A stretch of DNA of 64,000 nt from Podospora comata (GCA_017354895.1 CP071499.1:1240001-1304000); one strand, 5' to 3'; shown: positions 11,468 through 23,455, counted from the stretch's first letter. The notes: generated from the sequence alone by a model not told the origin. Translations and numbers: made by a program.

Positions 11468-12073
11468 GTGTAGAACAACAATCGAGGAGGAAAAAAGGGG
11501 GTTAGTGAAATCAAGATGTTCTTTTTGACAGATTGATAAGTTTCTACACAGATAGCAAACCTACACACAGTGAGAACTCCCTCGGAAATATATGTAAATA
11601 TGTATGTACGGCCTGTGTGTGTAATGTATTCCATCTATTTATTAACCCGCTTATCCCATCCCATCCCATCCCATCCCATCCCATCCCACTTACTACACCC
11701 CTAACCCTGTTACAAAACACATACACACAACGCTCCTCCTCCTCCTCTTCCTCCTCCTCCCCATCCCCATCCCCAACCCCCTCCTTTGCCTTTTCCTCCC
11801 TTGATTTCCCCCAGAAAAAAACCTTTTTGATAATGCGCCAACCACCCAGCTCAACATAAAAAACAAGCAAAACAAACCAAAAACTCTAAAATCAACGCCG
11901 CCAATCCACCACCGACATGCAAAATATGCCCCCCTTCCCCCAATCAAACATCTAAACCTCACACGCACAAACAAAGCCCATGCCATCCGCTGTAAACTCA
12001 AGACAGAGAGAGAACAGGATAATGAACGACTTTTTTTCTTCTTCAACAACCCCTTCTCAGGCTAGAGAAAAAA
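11468..12073. other. Convergent 3' regions, with simple repeats
   Basis: About 600 bases between the stop of the THADA-like gene (+) and the stop of the ITC1-like gene (-). It contains a CCCAT pentamer array (11653-11689) and CT/CTC-rich tracts (11730-11800). No gene is supported; the frames on both strands are repeat translations. Confidence 0.6.
11653..11689 (+). repeat. (CCCAT)n pentanucleotide microsatellite, about 7 units
   Basis: Perfect tandem TCCCA/CCCAT units lie in the gap between two convergent genes. It probably falls within a 3' untranslated region. Confidence 0.95.
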
Positions 12074-15000
12074 TCACTTCATACTCTGCCTCCCCCCCTT
12101 CTTCCCCCTCGTAGCATTAGCAACCGGCTCAGCCACCACCTCAGCCACCACCGCAGCAGCAGCAGCAGCAGCCTCCTTCTTCTTGGTCGGCTTCCTCGAC
12201 CTCGCCGGCGGCGGCTCAAGACTGTGCAAGTGCCCAATCTCTTCCATCGCCGTCGTGTTCGTCCAGTTCAGACACCTATACTTTGGCTTCTCCTCCTCCT
12301 CCTCCTCCTCCTCCTCCTCCTTAACCGGCGCGGCAGGAACCGAGTGCCTGACCCGCGTGCTCCTCTTTCCCTTGTGAGGTTCCGGAGACACCTCCTTGAC
12401 AGAGGCGGTCTCCTCTTCCTTCTTTTCTGTGGCGCCATCGGTGACAGACTCCTCTGTTGGGGCGGCGGGAGCGGTGGGGGTGTCGTCGATGCCGAGGTAT
12501 TTCCTCCTGTTGACCATGTTTTTCGCAATCTTGTCGCGGTAGTTGACCAGTTCCTTGCGGAGCTTCAGCTCGTTGACGCCGCGGGGGTCGAGCCAGGTGA
12601 GAAGCTTGTCGACGTCCTCCTCCCGGTCGTAGTAGCCCCACTGATGGGCGTTGAAGACGCTGGTCTTGCCTTCTTCGAGCTTCTTCCGCTCTGGGACCGT
12701 CATCTCAAACTTGGCCTTGTACTCTTCCTGATACTCCTCCTTCGTGTCGATGTAACCCTCCCTCTCCAGCTCATCCGGCCCCTGCACCCAAATGCAACCG
12801 TTGGCGTACTCCGCCTCGGCTGTCGAGCTGTCTGGCAGACCACCATACGGCATGCCGTTTCTCTCGAACCAGTAGTATCGGTTCCAAAACCTGTCCTTGC
12901 CTAGGACTCTGGTTCTGGGACAGTCGGCCTCCCGGAGGTCATTGTCGATGATGGCAATCTCCTTTTCGCACTCGGCAATGTCGTCCTCCTTCTTTTGAAT
13001 GTCTCTGAGGACCTTGGTGAACTGTTTGGACTGCTTAGGGACCTTGGCAGCGGCCTCGGCCTTTTCCTTGCGCTCGGCTTCCTTTTCGGCTTTGCGCTTG
13101 CGCTCAACGGCACGGTCGTGCCCCCGCCGGAGCTTCCGGCCGTCCTCTTCAGAGTCTGGAATCTCGTCAGATGTGTGGTTAGCTTGGAGGTCATCAACAT
13201 CAGTCATCTTGACGTCTCCATTTATAATGGCGACCTTGGTAGGCTCCAGAGGTGGGCTTGGCGGGAGGTTATCTGGAAGGAGGATTTTGCGTTGATCATT
13301 CAGACTCTTGAGCTCCTCGATTCTGCAAAGATGTTAGTGATTCAGTCTCCATGTCAGACATCTCCAGACCACTCACAGTTGTTTCCTCTTCCTCTGCCAC
13401 TCAATCTTTTCCTTTCGGTAGGCAGTCATGGTCTCGCTGCAGTCCTCCATGTACCCACGGATGGCCCTCGTCTCAGCAGTCAGCATGCAAATAATCTGCA
13501 GCGCCTGCACCCGATAGTTGACATCAAGTGTGGCATATTTCCGCCGAACCGTCTCCCGGCTGGGCTCGATGTCGACTGGAACCAACTGCTCCAAGAGCTC
13601 TTCACAGCTAGCCTTGAGCCGCTCGCTCTTAGACAGCTGGTGCAAAAGCCCCACCATGATGAGCTCCCAGCCGCCATCCTTGAAGCTGCGTTTCCTCAGC
13701 TGCTCGATCCAGTCAAAGCCCTGAAGCACCTCTTCGGCACGGTGCCCCGGCGCATCTTCCATCTCCGCCTCCTCTTGCTCTGCCGCCGCGAGTTCTGCCG
13801 CAAGCCGCTCCGCCTCCAACTTGGCCATGCTGCTTCTGGTGGCCCGCCCGGATGGCTGGGGCTCTGGTTCCGGAGTCGGTGCCGCACTCTCTTCCGGCTC
13901 CTCTTCCTCTTCCTCCTCTTCGAGCTCTGGGAGCTGGATCTGGACTTTGCCACCCTCCGCCTCGGAGTTCACCAAGATCTTGAGGACGGAGCAGTGAATC
14001 TCTGTGAAAAGCTCGACTGGCACCTCTTCCGAGGCAACAAGCATGGCTTCCACATAGTCATCAAATGTGAAGGAGTCGAGCTTGAAAATTTCGCAGTACA
14101 CGTTCAGAGTGTCCCAAGTCTCCAACAACGGGCCAACACTCTTCATGAGAATCTTCTCGCTGAAGGGAGATTTGGACTCGGCAGCTACTTCGACGGGCGT
14201 GTCTTTGCACATAAACTTTAGTTGTGGCCTCACATGGCCCCTGAGGTTCAGCTGCAGGTCCTCGATGGGATACTTTGGTGGAGGTGGGGGCGGTGGCGGC
14301 TCAGGCGTTTGTGGTACCATTGGTGGTGGAATCTGACCGCGGAAGGATATCGGAAACTGGAACGGATTCCCAGGAAGTGGCAAATGCATAAACTGGCCAG
14401 GCTCGTGCGTGTTGCCGTTGGCTTGCATCGCCTGCTGCTTGGCCCTAAGAAGAGCACGCTCTGCCTGGGCAGCCTGCTGAGCTTTGGATTTGTGACTTTT
14501 GGGCGCCGGCTTCAGCTCGGGCAATCGAACGGGACCGGTAGGGCTAATCGATCCCGACAGCAAGCTCGAGTCATGGTTCGACATTCGTTTCTGCGCCTGG
14601 AGCTGCTTGCGCTCCTGGAGCTTGGTGTCGAAGCGCAGGTGGGCCGGTACGCGCGTGTCGATGTGGTATTTCTTGGCGACCTCGTCCTTGACCAGCCAAG
14701 GCGCCCCATTCCAAGCTTCTCTCGTGACTGTCTTCTTGATGTACTGACGCAGTACCTGCTTTGTGAAGATTTTGCGATCCCGAAATATATGCGCATCGTC
14801 GACGACCGCCTCCTCGGCAGGCGACATGGTCAGACTGACAAAGTAGGTCGCAAAGGGTTTTGACAATGTCCCGTCGGGAAGCATTTTGCCACCAAAACGG
14901 GTCTTGTCCCTGACAATACCAGCGAGCTTCTCGGTGTGGCCTATAACTTCCACCAACACGGCCTCGCCGGGATAATAGTCGTTTTTGAACTCGTCGTATA

Positions 15001-15689
15001 TCTGATCGACGAGCGTATCGATCCGAGAAACTGTCGAAAATTGGACGCGTCGAAGAACGGGGCCCTTGAGAGCTTCGGGGAAGATATCATCGACCTCGGC
15101 GGCATTAGCGAGCTAGGCAGGGCAAGAACCCTCGTTAGTATGTTGCCGGGACGAAGGAGGAAGAAGCCGGACCAAGCCTACCTCGCTCTCGAGAGCATCA
15201 AAGAAACTCAACCCAGAGTGACCGGTTATAGTACAGATGAAGCGTTTCTGCAAGAGTGTGAGTATAACTAGTCACGCAGACAGAGCTACTCGAGAGTAGA
15301 AAAGGGGGGGTGCCATACTTGCTTATAAAAGTCCATCCTGAAACACAATGTTAGCATTTTGAAAGTCAGAGGAGTCAGAGACAAGCAGTGGACGTGGTTG
15401 ACATACCGGTTCAGATAGTCTTCATAGGTGGTAAAGACCTCGCCGGTCTGAGGGATGTGCCATACCTAGTAGCAAGAAAAAGTTAGAAACCAATTCAATT
15501 GACCAGGGGGTGAATTCAGGAGAAAAAAAGGGGGGGGGGGGATGGTAGTAGACACACCTCCTGCTGCTCATCATCAATATCAGGCACGGGCAGAAACTGC
15601 ACCGGCTTGCGCTTGAATTGCACCTGAACATTCACAGTGGTTAGTGGTGACATGGGGACCACGGCGGGCGAAAAGCTGCGGCCTACCAT
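12074..15689 (-). CDS. ITC1: ITC1/ACF1-like subunit of the ISWI chromatin remodelling complex (WAC, DDT, WHIM domains)
   Basis: Non-catalytic partner of the ISWI ATPase, nuclear, directing nucleosome spacing. Seven exons on the minus strand: 15689-15687 (the ATG alone), 15623-15558, 15465-15407, 15337-15319 (19 nt), 15247-15182, 15112-13377, 13322-12074, totalling 3198 nt and 1065 aa in perfect phase. The spliced N-terminus reads MVQFKRKPVQFLPVPDIDDE, then VWHIPQTGEVFTTYEDYLNR, matching the WAC domain start, which continues to about residue 125. A DDT domain lies at about residues 370-470 (WDTLNVYCEIFKLDSFTFDDYVEAML). A WHIM-type segment is near 785-840 (GKDRFWNRYYWFERNGMPYGG). Low-complexity parts include Glu runs near 480 and 990, Pro runs near 355 and an Ala run at the C-terminus; coiled-coil Lys/Glu segments flank residue 720. 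The intron directly after the start codon and the 19-nt exon make the N-terminus easy to mis-annotate. Confidence 0.92.
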
Positions 15690-17464
15690 GCCGGCGGCGA
15701 CGAGGGGGAGAGGTGCCGCGCTATGTAAGCCTCAAACAAAAAAATCGGCTGCAAGGCTGGGGTTCAGCCTCGTGGATTTGGAAGTTGTGACGGTCAGAGA
15801 GAAGTCAGGGTGAAGACGCGGTGAGGTGGATGATGGGGACGCGTTGAGATGTTGAAGAAGAGGAGGCGGTGTTGTGCGGTCTGGGGTCGCGATCCGTGGC
15901 GGGTTGGGTGGAGAGGTCAGGGTTCGCGGGCGGTGCGGGTGTTGTGTGCGGGTGCCCAGAGGAGAGGAGCTCGCCGAACGTACATGCAAGCAAGGCGGAC
16001 GGGATTGTAACGGATCAAAATGATGCTCTTCTGGAGCTGTCCCTGGGAGATATCTCTTGATGTTTGAGCGAGGCGCGGCGCGGCGGTTGTTGCTGGCGCT
16101 GCAGGCAAGAGTTCGCAAGCCGTGGATTCGGGAAGAAGCTGGAGGGCGGTGGGTGGGTGGGAGAGTGGGAAGTTGGAGGATGGAGGAAAAAGTTCAACAA
16201 GGGGAGGAGGGCGCGCAGGTGATAGGTCCAGCGTGGTGCTGGTCTCCCGGACCCGCCAAGCAGGGACGGCATCCCATGGCTCCAGCTCCGACCCCCAAAA
16301 AGGGCTCCTCCTCGTCCACACCTCGACCCCCCCAGGAACCCTATCCTCCCGACAACCCGCCCGGCCATGCAAGCTTTGCCCACGTTCTTGTACTCGCCAT
16401 GCTCGCCGCGACGAGGGCTCTCGAGTGAGCTCTGAAGCATCCGAATCCGACAGGGCATCAATTATTTATGTCCAGTAGACTGCTCGCCAAAATTTGTTTT
16501 CCAAGGGTAGGGGTCCGCTCATCTTCCACGCCAGAGCCGAGCCAGCTCTCGAGGCCCCCCGGTAGACCACCACCTGCGTCGACCGTTGGGCTCCGCCAGT
16601 ACCTCCCCCTCCAGTCCCCCGGCACTGCGTTGGGATAACACACTGTGTTCTGCACCATTTTGCCTCCCCAGAAACAGAGGGAAAAGCATCAATGCTGTAT
16701 TTCTTTCAATCCCGTGTTGATGTTGGGAGATGTTGCCCCTGAATCGGAATTTGGACGTTAAACATTGTATGTGCATGTGCTCGCTGTTTTTGGCAAGTAC
16801 CAGTACCTCCGCTCTCGACACGTCAACTCAGCCATGTCAGCGCAATCAGCCCAGCATTAAACCTGCTGCATCGGCCCTCGTCGCATCTGAGAGGAATCGT
16901 TGATGCATTCAGCATATTGTTTCCCCCCAGAATATGCAGAGGTGGCGTATCTGGTCTGCACCGTGTAAATGCTTGTACCGGTACTTTGTGACATCTTCTG
17001 CGGCGTGTTGCTCGCGGCAATCGCCGTAAGTCAATCTACAGGCAGATCATTTCTATGACTTCTCCTTCTTCTTTGGTGAGTGGCATCGGAAAAGACTCCG
17101 GGGGACGGCCGCGCGGGTGCAGCGTGTGTCCAACTGATGCTTCCTGTTTGCCTCCTCCTTTACTGGCCGTACCCCATCTGCAGGTGATGAGATTCTCGTG
17201 CCCTCTCTCTCTCTCTCTTCTTCAACTCAGATTCAGTATCCAACAATGCCTGCCGCGTCCCACCACCACCACCCCGGCTTGTCCCCAGCCCGTTTCTCCA
17301 CACTGAGCAGGGTGTCAGCCTCGCGTCGGCGAATCGTCGGCTGCCGATAAACTGATAAGCCGCTACAGATCCGCTTATTCATCACAGGGGTTTCAACTTC
17401 ATTTTGTTGTCGGATGTAAGGATGTGCTGAAACTGAAATTGCGTGTAAATGTATGTATCTCTAT
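15690..17464. other. Intergenic, 1.8 kb
   Basis: The 5' region of the ITC1-like gene and the 3' region of ALG8, both minus strand. No supported gene. Overlapping opposite-strand frames at 15732-16478 show Arg/Pro-rich composition typical of GC-rich non-coding DNA. A short CT tract lies near 17200-17222. Confidence 0.5.
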
Positions 17465-19093
17465 CTATGAGGTGAAGTAAACCACCAAAAAGCCCACCCA
17501 GCTGCCGACAACTCCTATAGCCGAGTACGAACTGGTGAACATGAGAGGGAGAAACTCGTAACTTCTGCCGAAAATGATCCCGTGCAGCAGCGAGCAGTAC
17601 AGGATGAGCGGGATGCTCACTGTGATGTAGAGCGTGCTGAAGCGGTCAAACAAGAAGAACCTCGGCCGGGGCGATGCAGGCGCGAGACGGTCGAATGCCA
17701 TCAGGAACAGGATCAACCAGAAAATGGTGTATGCGGTCTTGATCGGGAACTCGGCCGGTGTGAACAGGAGCGGGAACAGTGAAACATGTCCCGCAACAGC
17801 CAGCGGCCGGAAGGCACCAAGATAGCGTCTGTCCCTGAGAGCAATGAGGCTGAATGGTATGATGACCAGGAGGATGGCTTTCTCGTGGACGTGCCATCCG
17901 AACAGGAAGGAAGCATAACCGCACAGCGTGACAGCTCCAATAAAGGTATCCCACGTGGGCTGACCAAACAGCCTCACAAGAGGAATGACTTGGAAGATCA
18001 AAGTCGAGGCGAAGCACACCTGTGGCGTGATGTCGGGAAGGACGGCAAACGCAGTGTCTCCGACCAAGCCACGGGTGACGCTTTGGAGCGCGCCGCTCTT
18101 GACCGACAAACCAATTCTGGGCGCGAGGACGATCAAGACTCGGTCCACAAACGAATAGATGGCCCACACGTTTGGCGCCCAGTAAGCATGGCATAGACCC
18201 CGAGAAAAGGGGAACAGCCGGCTCAAGATCTGGGGGATCTGCCCCTTGAGAGCAAACGGACCAAACGCCACCCCAAAGATGGCCGCAATTCCTCCGCCCA
18301 GCTTCACGCAGTTGAGAAACTGAATCCGGAATATCGACTTTGGAGAAAGGCAGTAGGCTCTGAGCAGGAAGACAAAGTATGCCGGCGCGAGGTAGAGGTA
18401 GATATGCTTCATGCACAGCAGCGCCGCAAACAACAGACCGCTCCACAGTAAGGTCGACTTCTTCCTAGCCAAAATCAGGGACCAAATGAGGATGCCGTAC
18501 ATGCACCCGTTGTACTGGAAGTGAATGTGATCGATAATAAGGAGACCTGGTGACAACAGGATAGAAAAGGCAGCCGCCTGGGCCGCGCGCTTCGATGTGC
18601 CATGGCTTGAGTCCACAAATCTAACCACAGTCAGCTTGCGCGCCTTGATAAACGCAACACGCAACAGGTATTTCTTACAATTGGAGAGCGTAGACCAAAA
18701 GAAGTTCCGTGATAATCACAGTGAGCCTCTGAAAGTATACCGTCTCCCAGCTAGCGTATTCGAGATTGCGCACCCTCAGCATGGCCGGGTCGGCCAGCTT
18801 CGCGACCTGTGACATGATCCATTCAAAGTATGCAAAGAACGGAGGGTAGTCGAGCGTCCATTCGGACGTCTTTTCGTAGTACCACTCCCATAATGGCAGG
18901 CTGTTGGTGATGGCGAGCCAGTTTCGGTGGACTTCGAAATCGGTCGATCTGCTAAAGAAACATCACGTCAGTTACCGATGCGCGTTGAGGGGCTAACGTT
19001 GTGACAGGAAGCTCACTATGCTGGGAACAACAAGATCTTGAATGCGGCAGCCACTACGGCGCATTGCGCAAGAGTAGGATAGATCTCTCCCAT
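17465..19093 (-). CDS. ALG8: ALG8: dolichyl-P-glucose:Glc1Man9GlcNAc2-PP-dolichol alpha-1,3-glucosyltransferase
   Basis: ER multi-pass glycosyltransferase (GT57) adding the second glucose to the lipid-linked oligosaccharide used for N-glycosylation. Three exons: 19093-19017, 18951-18679, 18620-17465; 1506 nt, 501 aa. The introns (19016-18952 and 18678-18621) have GTGAGC and GTAAGA donors. Spliced motifs: [12 protein letters not shown] at residues 26-37 spanning the first junction, [12 protein letters not shown] in the luminal loop, and DHIHFQYNG at 147-155, the classic ALG6/ALG8 signature. About ten hydrophobic segments follow. ALG8 is preferred to ALG6 from the [10 protein letters not shown] wording; ALG6 is the alternative. 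A frame opening at 18664 ([10 protein letters not shown]) starts inside the second intron and is not the true N-terminus. Divergent with the cargo-lectin gene, another early secretory component. Confidence 0.9.
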
Positions 19094-19815
19094 GGCGACA
19101 TATCGGAGCGACTCTCTCTCTGTGTCTCTCTCTGTCTCTCTCTCTCTTTCTCTCAGCTCTGGTGGGGCCGGCAACCGTTTATGCACCAGCCACATCTCTC
19201 CTGCATTCAAACGGTTGCAGAGTGCGGCGCCACCGTTTGAAGTGATGGAAACAAGCCACGAATTCCCCGCAGGAACAAACTGCGGAGTTTAGCAAGGACC
19301 CCTGTTTCCGGTCTTGAACTTTTGGAGCATCAGGTTCCGGCTGCTGCAGGGGAACAGCTGGTCTTTTCGATTCGGGGCAGCCTCAGTATCAGAACCTCCA
19401 ACACCCGGAGACAGATTTCTATTCTTGATATTTCTAGAGTCGTTCCAACAATTTCTACAGATATAGACTAGACCTTGGACTTCTCTCCTATCTAGTCAAC
19501 TCTTCTATCTCAATATTTTCTGTTTGCATCCATTACTGTTTCCCCGCGCTATAATTACCACGTTCTGTTTAAGCTTCCCACCGATCCGACCCTGGCCATC
19601 CTTTGTATATTTCTCCACACTGACCTACCCGACCACCCGCCTGTCCGCTGTAGAGCCAAAGTGTCCTTTTAACTGGTGACCACTGTTGAAATCAGCCGGC
19701 ACCTTTCTCGTTGGTGGTACTTACTTTACTTGAACATACTACGTGAGACCTTCAATCCTCTTGTCGTCGACCTCATCTTGCGACCGAGCAGATAAGCCAG
19801 CCATATCGATCCAGG
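19094..19815. promoter_or_regulatory. Divergent promoter region ALG8 / EMP47-like lectin, with CT tract
   Basis: 722 bases separate the two start codons. A CT-rich microsatellite (about 19112-19153) lies immediately upstream of the ALG8 start, so it is probably in its 5' leader. No coding potential is seen. Both genes act in the ER, so shared regulation is possible but not shown. Confidence 0.6.
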
Positions 19816-21253
19816 ATGCGCTCGCCATCGAGCTTCGCCGTGCTCGCTGCGGCTTTGGCCCAGGCGCATGCGCAGTATCTTGTCAATGACCTCAGTTTTG
19901 GTTATGGCCCCAGGTGTGTTCTTTTTTGTGGGCGAGTTGGATTCTTGTGTTGTGCAGGTTCTGACGTGGTTGTGTTTCTCCGTCTTCAGAATAGCTCCCG
20001 AGGGGCAGCACCAGATCCCAAACTATGGAATGCAAGGCCGACCTGGTCTTCCGGAATTGCTCTCCAACAAAATCATCCTTACGCCAGTAGCCCCCGGTAA
20101 CCAACGCGGTGCTGTCTGGTCTTCAAATCAGCTCAACCAGCAGAACTGGATCGCCGATGTCGAGTTTCGTGCGAACGGTCCGGAGCGGGGTGGTGGTAAC
20201 CTCAACATCTGGCTGGCAAGGGACGGTGCCCATGTGATCGGGACCGAGAGCATCTACACAGTCGGCAGGTTCGATGGTCTGGCTCTGGTGATCGACCAGC
20301 ACAGCGGGTCTGGCGGTATGCTTCGCGGCTTCCTCAACGACGGCACCACCGATTATAGGTCCCAGCACAACGTAGACAGCCTGGCTTTTGGTCAGTGCAG
20401 CTTTGGCTACCGGAACCTCGGCCGTCCCACCCAGATCAAGATTCGGCAGACCGACCAGAAATTCAGCATCGAAGTTGCCGGGCGCCCATGCCTCGAGAGC
20501 GACAAGATCCGCCTTCCTCCCGGATACAACGTCGGTATCACTGCCGCCTCCGCCGATACGCCTGATTCCTTCGAGGTGTTCAAGCTTGTTGTTTTGACCG
20601 ACGACAGCCATCATTATGGCGGTTCTGACAACACCCAGCACCACGACAGCTATGCATCCCATCAGGAGAACACCCACCAACAAGACCAACATTACCAGCA
20701 GCAACAACAGCAGGAGGAGCCCAAGAGGAAGATGAACTTTGGCCGCGGAGGTCAGGCCAAGATCGAGGATCCCTATGACAACGTAATTCCCGACCAGGAT
20801 GCGTCCACCATTTCCACTCAGCAAGCCCAGTTTGCCGATCTACACAACCGTGTCCAGAGCATCAACCATCATTTGTCCTCCATCTTCCGCACACTTGGCC
20901 AGAACCACGGTGTCGGGGAGCAACGCCATGCCGAGCTCTCATCCATGATCAACGATGTCAAGAACTTCCTCCACCGCCTGGACAAGCTTGACGTTCTGGA
21001 GCATCGTATGGGAGATGTCGAGCGCGAATTGAGATCTCTTCGGAGTGAGCTCAGCGGAAAGTTGAGGGAGAGCGAGAACGCCATCAAGTACCACGTCAGT
21101 GACAAGCATGAGGCGCTGCATGAGCATGTCAAGGAGCACGCCGGGACTGGACACACCAAGCTGATTTTGGTGATTATTCTGAGCCAGGCGGTGTTGGCCG
21201 GTGCGTTTTACATGTATAAGAAGAGGAAGAGCTCGCCAAAGAAGTACCTTTAG
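19816..21253 (+). CDS. EMP47: EMP47/ERGIC-53-like L-type lectin cargo receptor
   Basis: Type I membrane lectin cycling between ER and Golgi as a glycoprotein cargo receptor. Two exons: 19816-19913 and 19990-21253 (intron 19914-19989, GTGTGT donor, CTTCAG acceptor), 1362 nt, 453 aa. Residues 1-20 (MRSPSSFAVLAAALAQAHAQ) form a signal peptide. Residues ~22-235 are the legume-type lectin domain: LSFGYGPR, NQQNWIADVEFRA, LNIWLARDG, FDGLALVIDQHSG, GYNVGITAASADTPDSFEVF. A His/Gln-rich hinge follows (residues ~245-275), then a long amphipathic coiled coil (~310-415), one membrane helix (LILVIILSQAVLAGAFYMY) and a short cytosolic tail ending KKYL. The tail fits the KKxx COPI retrieval motif. Start chosen for the signal peptide. 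Adjacent to ALG8 and a PDI-like gene, forming a small early-secretory neighbourhood. Confidence 0.92.
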
Positions 21254-21863
21254 ACCCTAAATTGATGAATGGGAGAATGGCAAAAGAATCTGGGCGGGGG
21301 GATGTATAAAACGGTTGCTTAAAGAAGAGAGGATACCTGGAAGAAAGGGATGGGATAACAGGGATATGATGGATGTGCCCTTTTTTTGTTTTGTTCTTTA
21401 GCTTGGCGTTAGATTGGGAAATGTTTGAGTTCATGATCTTTTTGGGTGTTACAAATCGAGAAGGTTTGAATCATACTACTACGATGGATGGTGTGTAGTG
21501 GTGCAATGAAGAGGGTTGTATTCGACAATCTTGGAAATGCCGTGAATGGTCAGAGAACCAAGTTTTGGATTGACGGGGGTGGGGTCCGAGCTCAATGGGG
21601 CAACTTCACGGCAGCGTGTTGTTTACTTGCCTCTTGCATACAATCTTCGTCCGTCTTGTTCTTTCATGTGTACGGCTCATGATCTCGCTGTCCGTGAGTA
21701 TTGTATATACTCCCTAGTTGAGAGGGTAATTGGACGACTGGCTCTCTTATCTCCGGTATCCCCGCAGTATCTAACCATACGCTTACACTTCTGAAACTCG
21801 AGCTCACGCCCAGCGCTTGCTCACCATCATACCTCGGGCCAGCTGATCAAGCTGAGGGGGGAG
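21254..21863. other. Intergenic, 0.6 kb
   Basis: 3' region of the lectin gene and promoter of the PDI-like gene, both on +. The frame at 21488-21794 has no domain. Nothing else seen. Confidence 0.5.
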
Positions 21864-23455
21864 ATGATGAACACTCTAAGATTGACCCTTTTGGGTCTGC
21901 TGTTAGGGACACAGGGAGTGATGGGGTGGGATCATGTCAACCCTGCCGAGTTGAACAGGGTCATATCCGAGACTGAAGCACCTGTGCTGGTTGCTTGTAA
22001 GTCACGCATGCCGCTTCACATTGTCTTGCTTGCGCCTCAGCTAACACAGTACTTTCTAAATACCTAGTTGTAAAGGTACTACCAGCCTTCCTTTTTTTCA
22101 TCACACCAGTCTCAACTGACCAATGCATTCTCTGCCCATAACAACAGCCAGAGGAGTTCGTCCCCCCACTCCTCACCATAGATATCTGAGTATCTAACCA
22201 CCCCTATAGACCTTCGAGCGCCTCCCTCGAAGAAGAATGGACAACCGCCACCGCCCTCGCCGATAAACAATCTCGAACCCTACTCAGCATCGACTGCTCA
22301 GAACACCCAACCCACTGCGAAATCCAACCCTCCATGACCTTCCCCTCCATCTTCCTACTCCAAGCAAACAAACCCCCAGTTAAATACCTCGGTCCCTTGC
22401 TATCCAAATCCTTGAATAACTTTCTGTATCGGTCCACCCGTCTCCAGCCAACACCCCTAACGCAAGTAGACGACCTTGCTAAGTTCAAAACCTCGGATGA
22501 GACAGTCTTTATTCTCTTTCTTTCCCAGCCGCAGGAGTTTGTTACCAGTGTATACGAAGACCTCGCCCAAAAGTACAAGAACGAGTTCACCTTTGGAACT
22601 GTGGTAGGGGTTGATGAACTTCTCGAGAAGGAAAGGGTAAATTTGGAGTTGAAAGGGGTGCTGGTGGTGTATAAACCCCTCGACGGCGAGACAGAAAAGC
22701 TTGACCTTACAACAGTCAACTCTGGTGTTGATGAGATTGAAAAATTGTAACCCCCACCCCCCACCTTTCCATTTTACATGTCCACCCACTCCCATAATAT
22801 ACTAACGCTCCCATAGTATCAAAGAATCCTCCCGCCTCACAATAACAGATCTCTCCCCCTGGAACCACCCCCGCCTTCTCGAGGTGACCTTTTCCCTCCT
22901 CCCTTCCACCCCCCCGTTCTACCCCCATCTCTTACTAACCTTGTATAGCTCCAAAAACCACTGGTCTACCTCTTCGCCCCGACCCCCTCCGCCCGTGACA
23001 ACCTCCGCAGCCAGTACCTCCGTTTTGCAAAGGATTACCACCATCAATTCGTCTCCATTCTTGTTGATCCTCACCTATTTCCTGATCTCATGCCCCAGTT
23101 GGGGTTGCTTGACACGACAAGGTTCCCGGCGGGGGCTGTGCGTCTCGTGGCTGAAGATAAAATATACCCTTACCCTCAAACAGAGGAGATGACGTTGGGG
23201 AAGGTGCAGGGGTGGGGGATGAGGATTTGGCAGGGGGGGGTTGAGGCTTGGGTTCCCGGTGGCGGTGAGAAGAAAGGGGGGGATAGTGGGAAGAAGGAAG
23301 GAGGGGGGGATAGTGGGATTAGGATTCAGGGAAAGGTAGGGACGAAGAGGAAGGTTACTGTTGGTGGTGGGGGATGGGGGAAGGGGAAGGGGAAGATTCC
23401 GACGATACCAGGGGTGAGGATTAATATTCCTGGGGTGAGGAGGGATGAGCTTTAG
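21864..23455 (+). CDS. Protein disulfide isomerase-like protein lacking a CxxC active site, RDEL tail
   Basis: ER-luminal thioredoxin-fold protein, probably a chaperone or holdase rather than an oxidoreductase. Proposed exons: 21864-21996, 22068-22075 (8 nt), 22148-22155 (8 nt), 22210-22746, 22817-22883, 22949-23455; 1260 nt, 419 aa. Residues 1-21 form a signal peptide. The spliced text APVLVAFVKPEEPSSASLEEEW aligns with the canonical PDI strand and active-site helix (VxFYAPWCGHCKxLxPEW), but PEEPSS replaces the CxxC. The downstream DCSEHPTHC and MTFPSIFLL keep the following PDI positions. A second and third thioredoxin-like segment (TVFILFLSQPQEF; KPLVYLFAPTPSARDNL) lead to a Gly/Lys-rich tail ending VRRDEL, an HDEL-type ER retrieval signal. 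The micro-exons are inferred. The donor at 22156 is GTTCGT, with branch-like TCTAAC near the acceptor. Without them the frame stops at 22187. Confidence 0.75.

Noticed and set aside
11544-12049. Minus-strand frames in the convergent gap after the THADA-like gene
   Set aside because: Translations of CCCAT and CTC microsatellites with no domain.
12224-14863. Long plus-strand frames (226, 408 and 213 residues) across the ITC1 gene
   Set aside because: They are antisense shadows. The minus strand carries WAC, DDT and WHIM motifs and consistent splicing.
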